Shown here: piece by piece, positions 19,507 to 26,518 of the stretch | Numbering within the stretch: position 1 is the first letter of the stretch | How the letters are laid out: each line of letters opens with the position of its first letter | DNA from: Ichthyosporea sp. XGB-2017a | Taxonomy: Eukaryota > Opisthokonta > Ichthyosporea | Reading direction: 5' to 3' | Assembly: GCA_002811675.1 (NCBI GenBank) | Contig: PDIM01010460.1 | Span: 1 to 26,518, forward strand | DNA length: 26,518 nucleotides | Notes under the pieces: model-generated | The model's input: the letters and a program-made list of their open reading frames with translations, nothing else | What the model was told of the DNA's origin: nothing | Databases searched by the model: none | Position numbers and translations under genes: made by a program

Positions 19507-20700
19507 ATGCTCTCCAAGAGACAGTGTGTGAAGATTGGGTTCTATATGGTGCTGCTGGTGATGGGAGTGTGGGTGGGGCTGCAGGCCATGGGTGAGTGGG
19601 GCCCACAGGGGAGGGAGGGAAGGTTCCCTAGCCCGATGGGGCTCTTTGTAGGGGAGGAGAATCAGTACGGGGGAGGGGAGGGAGATGAGGTGTGGGAGGA
19701 GGAGGAGGAGGAGGGGAAGGTGGAGGAAGGGAAGACGGAGGAGATTGAGGAGGTGGAGGGGGGACAGGAGGAGGCTGAGGGGAGTAAGGATGCAGGTGGA
19801 GAGTCTAGGATACCAACCTCTTGCACCATCCATTTGATCACACCTGTGCTGGAACGCCATTGGGATGGGGAGGGTGCACATGACTTATTGGAATTTGCTA
19901 CCCAGTTGAAGGGGATTCCTAATGTACATTTGATCGTGGTGCAGTATGGGGGCGGGGCAGGGGCCGTGGACGTATTACGGCGGGTGCTAGGGGAGGGACG
20001 GGGCAATGAGGAGGGAGCTGTGGCGATTACTCATTTGCTTCATCCAGAGGTTGCCAGCAGCGGGGAGAGTCTGGACGAGACATTGTTGCGGGACATGTAC
20101 CCGTTGCTGGACTTTGGAATGGAGGGTCTGAGGGCTGAGATGGTGTCTCATGGGAAAGGGAGTGTATCTGCACGGCCAGGGGTAGTTCTCTTTGGTAGTG
20201 TAGGCGCTACCTTTCAAGGAGCGCTACTGCAGCACATCCAGAAGACATATATGAATTCCTTAGTGGGCAATAAGGGTCCTATTCACGTGGGTGTTTTTCC
20301 TGTTGGGTACTCCAGAGGATATCGATGCGAGTATCCGATAACGAGCATCACAGAGAATGGTGAAATGAGTGACTTCCATTCGCCAACACGAATGGTAATC
20401 TTTTCCATGTCCATATTTGGTTTGGCTTTTAGCACAGAACTTCTCTGGATATCTAGCGAAGGAACTGGTAAGACTCAGCCTTTGGCAAGCTTTACAGACA
20501 TTGTCAAGAGAGAAAGTCTTTTTTCAGTCCACGACAGCCGGACAGAGAAAGCTCAGCAGATGCATGAAGGTCAGCTGGGGAACTCATTTGTATCTCAAAT
20601 GGTCAGTGGAATTAGATATATTTTTGCGTATGACAACTTCAGGTGTAAGAAAAGAGGGGTAATCTTCAAAAATAACCCCGAAAAGAACTACTTCTTTTAA
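19507..20700 (+). CDS. GT43-like (beta-1,3-glucuronosyltransferase fold) type II membrane protein lacking the DxD motif
   Basis: Single exon, 397 residues from the first ATG (19507). One span (about 9-29) and a Glu-rich stem (about 50-100) give Golgi type II topology. From 107 on, GT43 landmarks appear in order: HLITPVLERH (109-118), a GIPNVHLIVV block (137-146), PGVVLF (224-229), VFPVGYSRGYRCEYP (263-277), SPTRMVIFSMSIFGLAF (292-308) and HDSRTEK (342-348). These resemble GlcAT ITPTY, PNLHWLVV, VVYF, WPVGLVGGLRYE, RPFPIDMAGFAV and HTRTEKP. The metal- and UDP-binding Asp-Asp-Asp expected after VVYF reads Gly-Ser-Val, and the catalytic Gln-Glu block is not evident. Active family members add glucuronate to galactose or build xylan. 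This copy is probably not an active enzyme, perhaps a scaffold. AATAAA lies at about 20720. The family call rests on motif order by eye. Confidence 0.66.
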   Translation: MLSKRQCVKIGFYMVLLVMGVWVGLQAMGEWGPQGREGRFPSPMGLFVGEENQYGGGEGDEVWEEEEEEGKVEEGKTEEIEEVEGGQEEAEGSKDAGGESRIPTSCTIHLITPVLERHWDGEGAHDLLEFATQLKGIPNVHLIVVQYGGGAGAVDVLRRVLGEGRGNEEGAVAITHLLHPEVASSGESLDETLLRDMYPLLDFGMEGLRAEMVSHGKGSVSARPGVVLFGSVGATFQGALLQHIQKTYMNSLVGNKGPIHVGVFPVGYSRGYRCEYPITSITENGEMSDFHSPTRMVIFSMSIFGLAFSTELLWISSEGTGKTQPLASFTDIVKRESLFSVHDSRTEKAQQMHEGQLGNSFVSQMVSGIRYIFAYDNFRCKKRGVIFKNNPEKNYFF

Positions 20701-20859
20701 AAACAAAAAGCAACGGGAAATAAATTCAAACTATGCATCCACCTTAGTTGATTGGTTCTTTGTTAGGGTTGATTCTCTTTGACATCAATGATATCGTACT
20801 TGGCAGACTTTTCATTTTCATTTTTTCTCTTTTCACCACCATTCTGTTACACACGGTTC

Positions 20860-20865
20860 TTTATT
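20860..20865 (-). terminator. Polyadenylation signal overlapping the APC7 stop codon
   Basis: The minus strand reads CAA-TAA-A at the APC7 end, so AATAAA (20865-20860) contains the stop TAA (20863-20861). If it is the functional signal, the 3' UTR is about 10 to 30 nt. Confidence 0.45.
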
Positions 20866-22908
20866 GGTCCAGCATATCATCTCCCACAAGGAGATCCTCT
20901 CCAGCAACATCTTCGTCATCTTCCTCTTCGACATCGTCATTATCTACACCGCCCCCTTCATTTCCTCCACCCCCTCCTCCATTAAGCAGTTTCTCAACCC
21001 GCTGGATCCCCATTTGCGCTCTTTCACATTTAGGATTGATATTTAAAGCGGTGTTATACTCCAAAAGTGCTTGGTTGTACTCCCCAGCAAGGGTCAACAC
21101 ATCACCAAGACGAGTGTGTAGAAAATCTGTGCTATGATATGTTGTATGTTCCCGTAGCAGTTTGATTGTTTCTTCGAGTTTCTCTTCGCGTACAAGTAAC
21201 TGTACCATACCAGTCACAGCTTCGATACATCGCGGATCCATTTCCAGGGCCTCTAAGAAAGTTTTTTTGGCAGTTTCTCTCTGCTCGCTGTTTTGCGCCA
21301 ACACTGTACCCATCAGTGTCACAACACGAGCATCATTCGGCATCAACCTTCGCGCCTCCAATGCAATCGAACCCGCTTCCTTGTACCGTTTCAGCATGAT
21401 GTAGCATTCAATGATGCCACGATGGACAAAGTAGTCTCGTCGCAGCCACTTGTACGCTTCTCGATAGGATGCAACCGCAAGGTCTGCCTTCCCCAATGCC
21501 AATAAGCACGAGGCTTTAAAAGCATGCGCATTTCCGTGAGTCGGATTCGCTTCGATTGCTTTTTGTGCAAACACAATTGCATTTTCTCGCTTATCAACCA
21601 TTTCGGCGTACCGACCGCACGCAATCCAGGCTTCTGAAGATGAAGAATCTGCCTTCATCAGGGCAGTTCCCAGCTTGCCAAGGACTTCTGCCTTTGACGC
21701 ATAGTGAAGTGCATGCGCGTACACATCCATCCCGTGCACATTCCATGGATCCTTACCATGTGCTCGAGAAAAATCCGCAATCGCCTCAAATACTTTACCG
21801 GCCATCCAATGGCACAACCCACTCTCCACTAAAATATCAAACGAATCGTTGAAATACTGCATTTCTAAAAGTCGAAACTGCTTGGCTGCCTCGCGGTACT
21901 CCTGGTTGTGCTTGAGAGAGTGGGCATGTAGGAATCCTGAGAGCCAATGATTGTTTCTATTACTCTTACGACCACCTCGCCTTTGTGTATTCATCCCAGT
22001 CACCTTTCCGCCCGTATCAGCACCATCTTCTGTCTCCAATATGGTCTGGTAGAAAGACTGTATCAGTTCCTGGACAGACACTCCTAGCTGGATAAGAGCA
22101 ACTGCACAGTCCAAGGCAAAGGGGCACACTCTCAGTACTTCCCGGTAGTACCCAATGGCAAATCTATCCATTCGCTTCTTTTCGCATATCTTGGCAAGAT
22201 GATAGCTGATTTGTACAGACCGCTCTTCTTTGGGGATATAAGAGAGGATCTCCATGGCGGCCATATCGTCCCCAAGGGCTATCTGGCACTCGAATATCCT
22301 TAACTTGAGGCTGTTCACGTCTATATCACAGGGAGACGATGGTGCCTTCTCTTTGGCAGTGGAAGAGGAAGAAGCAAATGATGAAGAGGAAATTTTTGGT
22401 TTGTTTTTCTCGCTTATTTGAAGCGCACGACGAAAATAATCCTATATATATATTTGTGTGTTGGAAAATAGACAAAGGCAAACATGGAAGTAAGTCAATC
22501 AAGCAAAAACCAAAGGCTATTGTTTGGAGAAGAAACAAACACCCACCAAGGCACGCGAATATTTGCGGGAAGTCAAGCAGGAGTTTCCAAGAAGAACCAA
22601 AGGTTCAATCATATCATTCTCTGCCTCTTTGGAAGAGAGAAGTAGATCACTCTGAGAAGAATATAAACAAACAATAACAACATAAAGAAATGAAAGGTAA
22701 GAAAAACACATCACACCAAAGCAATTCCGAGTGTACAGGGAAGAAAAGTGGCACACGAAGAATCGGTACTTCGCTCTACACTCCCTCGCTTTCTAGATTC
22801 TACACTTACTAAAAGATCGACTGACTCGTGTAGGTTACATTTACTCAGGACGGCCAAGTGGCGTCCCATTTGAGTCCCCACTTGCAGTGGATTATCGCCC
22901 ACAGTCAT
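20861..22908 (-). CDS. APC7: APC7: TPR subunit of the anaphase-promoting complex/cyclosome (3 exons)
   Basis: Exons 22908-22810, 22651-22547 and 22441-20861 join in phase 0 to give 594 residues (human APC7 is about 599). Introns are 158 and 105 nt (donors GTAAGT and GTGGGT). The exon-2/exon-3 joint restores the TPR helix RKYSRAL-DYFRRALQISEKN. A Ser-rich loop (SSSSFASSSS) and CDIDVNSLKLRIFECQIALG follow, matching the order in animal APC7. Further hallmarks are YYREVLRVCPFALDCAVALI, WLSGFLHAHSLKH, GMDVYAHAL, EAWIACGRYAEM and RGIIECYIMLKRYKEA. The tail is Gly-rich then very acidic (EEEDDEDVAGED), as in the family. APC7 is a scaffold TPR homodimer in the APC/C, the ubiquitin ligase that triggers anaphase. 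Without the upstream exons the protein would lack its N-terminal TPRs. Confidence 0.95.
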
Positions 22909-23358
22909 GGTGTGTATGGTTGAAGAAGTATATTGGACAAAAAATGTGAGTAGCTGTGATCCCTGATATATTTCTAGACCTCCTCTGGGATTTGCTGGGC
23001 GTGTTAGTTGATTAAAAGAAGCAAAGAAAAGTTCAAGAAAAAATTTTAAAGCGGAAAAAAAGAAATAAAAAAAAAAAGAAAAAAAAAGTATAAAAGAAAA
23101 GCGGGAAAAATCTCGAAATTCCTCTTTTTTGTGTTTTTGCGGACAAAAGAAAAGGGGGGAGCAGTCTGAGCAGGCATTTGAAGGAAGAGGAGTAGAGCAA
23201 TGGGTTTCGTTTCTGAAGCTTTCTTTATTTACATATCTAGAAGAGAGGCAGTTAGGAGAGATGAAGGTACTGGTAGCAGGTGTGGGGAGTCTGTTTATCA
23301 GAGAGACTAGTAGAAGAGAGGAGAGGGAAGGAAGTATGAAGTGAAGGACGAGGGAGAG
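22909..23358. other. APC7 upstream region and 3' flank of the phosphatase gene
   Basis: Both flanking genes are on the minus strand. An A/G-rich block with several A runs (about 23024-23118) lies 115-210 nt upstream of the APC7 start, so it is T-rich on the coding strand. It includes a TATAAAA-like motif (gtataaaag, about 23089) on the plus strand, but no gene follows. AATAAA for the phosphatase, read on the minus strand, is near 23223. Confidence 0.5.
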
Positions 23359-24033
23359 TTACAGCCAAGGAGGGGCCCTGTCCTTTGGTAGATGCTGCTC
23401 CATCTCAAATAACTCGATGAACTGCTGGTCAACAATCTGGGGCCCAGCCAGACGCTGGTACTCGTCAAAGATGGAGGTGAGGGACCAGTTCTGGAGTTTG
23501 CGGAGACACCCCACCAGACACCCCGTTCTGTGTTTGCCCTTGTGGCAGTGTACAAGGATTGGGTGATTTGCCTTGTCCAACACCAGGGCCAAACACTGTG
23601 AGATGAGATCACTTTGTGTCTCTACAAAGGGCTCCTTGTTACGCAGAATCGGGAACTGGACAAATCGAATACGCTCGTTTTGGCAGAAGGCGAGATTATC
23701 GGGAAGGTAAGACTCTGGATCCATGTAAAGAATAGTTTTGAGGCTGAGTTTCTCCAAGAAAGGAAAGTTCCTTCTATTGGGATATCCGGAACGGTACACA
23801 CCAGGGATCACCACCCCAAAGTTGAGGGGCGGCACATATACGATTGGGCGCAGTTGGGATTTGGGGGGCAGCGGATATATAAAATCTTCTTCAGTCGCTC
23901 CATTTTCCTTCCCTTCCTCCCTGGACGAGACAGTTAGATGCATCTCCTTCTCATCCCCCACCTCCCCTTCCTCTTCCTTCATTGTCTTGGGCTTCTCTTC
24001 CTCTCCCACTGGGACCATACTTTGCGCGTCCAT
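23359..24033 (-). CDS. Plant/fungal-type atypical dual-specificity phosphatase (PFA-DSP/Siw14-like)
   Basis: The first ATG of the frame (24033) gives 224 residues, the size expected for this family; the in-frame extension upstream starts with GTG. After an acidic N-tail (10-50) the domain opens with VPPLNFGVVIPGVYRSGYP (67-85), then LEKLSLKTILYMDPE, and NKEPFV (132-137). The catalytic loop is HCHKGKHRTG, with Cys163 as nucleophile and Arg169 as phosphate-binding residue (CX5R), followed by CLVGCLRKLQNWSLTSIFDE, which is almost diagnostic of plant PFA-DSPs. Characterised relatives (yeast Siw14, Arabidopsis PFA-DSPs) hydrolyse the 5-beta phosphate of inositol pyrophosphates and may act on phosphotyrosine. 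A role in phosphate or stress signalling is inference. AATAAA lies about 135 nt past the stop. Confidence 0.95.
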   Translation of the reverse strand: MDAQSMVPVGEEEKPKTMKEEEGEVGDEKEMHLTVSSREEGKENGATEEDFIYPLPPKSQLRPIVYVPPLNFGVVIPGVYRSGYPNRRNFPFLEKLSLKTILYMDPESYLPDNLAFCQNERIRFVQFPILRNKEPFVETQSDLISQCLALVLDKANHPILVHCHKGKHRTGCLVGCLRKLQNWSLTSIFDEYQRLAGPQIVDQQFIELFEMEQHLPKDRAPPWL

Positions 24034-24584
24034 TCTTTGCAAAGGGCAGGATCCGGGTGTTATTCGTACAGTTATCCAGCAAGGGGCATACCTTCCTCCT
24101 TGGTTTACTCCCACGGGGATATATTTCTATGGCCACACACACTGCACTTCCGCAAAAGGGATTTCCACTATACGAGAAAGGACAAGAACAACAAAAACGA
24201 AAAAATAAAAGAAAATAAAATATAGAACAAACAATAAAAATAAAAAGAAGCCAAGCGTCGTCGCAGATCACGGGTAGAGCAGAACATTGGTCTGGGCAGA
24301 CTTTTTTTTTTTTTGTCCGCATAATTGTTTCATCGCCACAATTGGTCCACAACTTTTGCACGTCATTTTTCCTTTGTGCCAGAATATTTTTTGCTTTAGG
24401 GAACGCAACACGAATGAGTTTTGGGCCCATTAACCAAGGGGAGAGAGGATTATATGCATATATAGTTTGGATTTTTGATCTTTCTATTTAATTTATTTAT
24501 TTATTTTCTTCTCCTATCTTGAATCCAGTCCAGCACATAGGGATTGGAGCACAACAGTAGTTGGTGTATTACCAGACAGGAAGA
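24034..24584. promoter_or_regulatory. Divergent promoter region between the phosphatase and the zinc-hydrolase-like gene
   Basis: The 551-nt region contains an A-rich block (about 24184-24250), which is T-rich for the minus-strand phosphatase gene. A T12 run (about 24302-24313), a TTTA microsatellite stretch (about 24489-24506) and a TATA-like catatatag (24457-24465), about 120 nt before the ATG at 24585, serve the plus-strand gene. A minus frame (24430-23951) is open but unlike any family. Confidence 0.5.
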
Positions 24585-26390
24585 ATGAAGGGATTCAGTG
24601 CACAGGGGAAGGGTGTTCCCCTCCTGGTGGTGGTGTCTGTGCTAGTGGTCATGACGACCATCCGCGTGCACGCCTTCTGGTCCTTCGAGCACAGCTATGC
24701 GGGCAATAAACTGCAGTTGGTATTGGACAATGAAGAGGGTGAGTTGGTGTTGGTGCCCGCGGGGCGTGTGGCGCTGTTACAGGTGAATAACGCAAAGGAA
24801 GAGGGAGGCAATTATAAGGGCAGGAAAGAAGAAGAAGAGGAGGAAGAGGGAAGAGAAGAGAAAGGGGACAACCAAAGGGAAGGTGGCGTCATGCTTCATT
24901 ATGGGGACATATCGTGCTTGTCTGGGGATTATATCTCGGAAACCAGGCAGTTCTGTGATCTCTCTGATAAAGAGGATATCAAATCCCACGCCAGACACAT
25001 GTACGAGTTGTTTTATGGACAGCATGTGGTGTCTACGATCAAAAGCAATTCCGGGGCACTGCAGAATGCACCCAAGGTGGAGTCAAAAACTGCTGGCATG
25101 AGGAAAGAGGGAGAGTCCTCTTCGCCTCACCCACACTCTTCGTCTTCCTTTTCGGAAGTGGCTGATAATGTGTACCGACTGGTGAAACTGCAGGAGCAAG
25201 ATATTCTGGACACTTTGAGGAATACTTCTGAAGCTATACGCAAAAATGTGGGGAAAGTGGGTGAAAGTCAAGGGGATGCACGAAAAGATCTCGTAAATGT
25301 GCACCGCTTCGAGTCGGCTGAAACAGAAATGTACTCCAACTTAACTTTAGAGTCTCGCATTGCAATCTTTTCTTTATTATTTTCTCACGATGATCACTTC
25401 CACGATGGAAAGTGCGCTAGTAAAACTTACAAGATCCTGCATTCTTTTGCACTGTCCTTGGCCTACAAGGCAGGCAAGAGTAGCCAGAAAGATGGTCTTC
25501 TTGAGGCGTACGCCGTGAACGCTATGGCGGACCACTTCCTAATGGATATGTTTGCCTCGGGTCACATTCGTGTTCCAACGCGAGCTTTCAGATCATTAAT
25601 AGGGGTTCTGGGTGGGTTTTGGACGCGCAGAATGCATGACGAAGACAACGCCAATTGTCTGAATGTGGAGAACAGTGTGGGTGACCGGTGGCTATCGTGC
25701 GGGGATAACTTTTACTTCCTCGAGCGACATCGTAAAGGAAGAGCGATAATTCAAAAGGCCCTTCAACAGTCGGTGCTGGACGTGTTCAAGGGGTATTGGG
25801 ACGGGAAAAAGGGCCGTGATGGAGTATATTTGGACGAATACAAGGCTCTTGATTTTGCCCCTAATTATGTGCAGACTAAAGGACTGCCCGTTGCTTCCTA
25901 TCCGATGTTTATGGTCCGGTATGGTGCATTATACATGAGAAAGAGCGCTTGGCCTGCTCCAGAATTTCTCAACGCCGTGACTGGAGTACCTTTGATAAGT
26001 GAGCGGTGGGATGAAGAGGACGAAAATGTGGACGGGTCTTATTTTCAAATGACCTCTTACCACCAGCTAATGTACACGATAATTGAAGGTGGTAGACAAT
26101 TTATTGACGTGGTCTTTGACACGTTTGGTAGTGGTAAGGTGGGAGGTGGGGGGGGAAATAGTAGTCATCAACAGTTTGGCAAACAAGGATTTAGTAACAC
26201 CCCTGAAATGGAAAACGGAGAAGAGCAAGATGAAAAGCACCATCAATCCAATAGCGATATGTCACCAACACCTGATGGTCTGAAGACGACTGGTCAGAAA
26301 AAAACGCCTGGGGATGGAGCTGCATCCATGGATGAAGATGCAACGATGAGCAAAGGACTTTTTCAGTTTTTCTTTGATAGCGGGAACTAA
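24585..26390 (+). CDS. Secreted zinc phospholipase C / P1-nuclease-like protein
   Basis: Single exon, 601 residues from the ATG at 24585 (upstream in-frame starts are TTG and GTG only). Residues 1-30 form a signal peptide ending VHA, followed by Phe31-Trp32 and His36; zinc PLC and P1 nuclease use an N-terminal Trp and a nearby His as metal ligands. Other likely ligands are HYGD (105-108), HDDHFH (268-273) and HFLMDMFASGH (317-327). The last has His, Asp (+4) and His (+10), the exact spacing of the zinc-dependent phospholipase C signature. ADHFLMDMFASGHIRVP resembles bacterial proteins of this superfamily. Insertions are present: a Glu/Lys-rich stretch (about 72-95), a Ser/His stretch (about 180-195) and a Ser/Gly/Asp-rich C-tail (about 520-590). 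The substrate (phospholipid or nucleic acid) cannot be told from sequence. AATAAA follows at about 26416. Confidence 0.8.
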   Translation: MKGFSAQGKGVPLLVVVSVLVVMTTIRVHAFWSFEHSYAGNKLQLVLDNEEGELVLVPAGRVALLQVNNAKEEGGNYKGRKEEEEEEEGREEKGDNQREGGVMLHYGDISCLSGDYISETRQFCDLSDKEDIKSHARHMYELFYGQHVVSTIKSNSGALQNAPKVESKTAGMRKEGESSSPHPHSSSSFSEVADNVYRLVKLQEQDILDTLRNTSEAIRKNVGKVGESQGDARKDLVNVHRFESAETEMYSNLTLESRIAIFSLLFSHDDHFHDGKCASKTYKILHSFALSLAYKAGKSSQKDGLLEAYAVNAMADHFLMDMFASGHIRVPTRAFRSLIGVLGGFWTRRMHDEDNANCLNVENSVGDRWLSCGDNFYFLERHRKGRAIIQKALQQSVLDVFKGYWDGKKGRDGVYLDEYKALDFAPNYVQTKGLPVASYPMFMVRYGALYMRKSAWPAPEFLNAVTGVPLISERWDEEDENVDGSYFQMTSYHQLMYTIIEGGRQFIDVVFDTFGSGKVGGGGGNSSHQQFGKQGFSNTPEMENGEEQDEKHHQSNSDMSPTPDGLKTTGQKKTPGDGAASMDEDATMSKGLFQFFFDSGN

Positions 26391-26518
26391 TTTCTGTTCC
26401 CCGCTGTTTACGTTCAATAAAATAAGATGAAAAAGTATCACACTTGAAAGTAAAAAGCTGCTCTATGGATGAATAGCAATAACAGCAGGAGTTCGTCCCA
26501 CAAAAGTTCAAAGTATAA
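26391..26518. other. 3' UTR and flank of the zinc-hydrolase-like gene
   Basis: Contains AATAAA (about 26416), about 25 nt after the stop, then unremarkable DNA to the window end. Confidence 0.5.

Noticed and set aside
23089-23344. TATAAAA-like motif followed by a short plus-strand frame
   Set aside because: The frames after it are short, purine-rich and lie in the 3' flank of the phosphatase gene; no supported gene.
23951-24430. 159-residue minus-strand frame upstream of the phosphatase
   Set aside because: It overlaps the phosphatase gene in another frame and resembles no family; probably leader sequence.

Overview
This window is nuclear DNA of a single-celled eukaryote. It carries eleven likely protein genes. 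Six are confidently assigned eukaryotic families: an EF-hand calcyphosin-like protein, a lipid phosphate phosphatase, NAA15, a diaphanous-type formin, APC7 and a plant/fungal-type atypical dual-specificity phosphatase. Introns are few and short (88 to 186 nt where placed) and use GT-AG splice sites, often GTAAGT or GTGAGT. AATAAA signals follow most stop codons. I saw no prokaryotic operon, CRISPR array, tRNA, rRNA or intact mobile element. Calcyphosin-like proteins are common in ciliated eukaryotes, and FZL-like GTPases are known from plants and algae. The sequence alone does not settle the lineage; a free-living flagellated protist or alga is an inference.

Layout, left to right: calcyphosin-like EF-hand gene (+, 209-1210, 4 exons); convergent lipid phosphate phosphatase (-, 2496-1368, 2 exons); a 1.6 kb divergent intergenic region with two very long poly(A) tracts; NAA15 (+, 4139-7023, 2 exons); about 3.5 kb of sparse AT-rich DNA holding only one plausible small gene (+, 8732-9025); a formin with GBD, FH3, FH1, FH2 and DAD (-, 14292-10518, 2 exons); a second divergent promoter region with a T14/A48 tract; an FZL/bacterial-dynamin-like membrane GTPase with a mitochondrial-type presequence (+, 14680-17049); an orphan type II membrane protein with an acidic tyrosine-rich stem (+, 17681-18898); a GT43-like type II membrane protein lacking the DxD motif (+, 19507-20700); APC7 (-, 22908-20861, 3 exons); the dual-specificity phosphatase (-, 24033-23359); and a secreted zinc phospholipase C/P1-nuclease-like protein (+, 24585-26390).

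The genes serve unrelated housekeeping roles: calcium signalling, lipid dephosphorylation, co-translational N-acetylation, actin assembly, organelle membrane remodelling, Golgi or cell surface, cell cycle, inositol-pyrophosphate or protein phosphatase, and secreted hydrolase. I see no functional cluster beyond the adjacency of two type II membrane proteins with acidic stems (17.7-20.7 kb). The most interesting items are the GT43-like protein whose catalytic residues are gone, the orphan acidic membrane protein beside it, the FZL-like GTPase with a presequence, the strand-polarised T-rich promoter tracts, and the APC7 stop codon lying inside the AATAAA signal.
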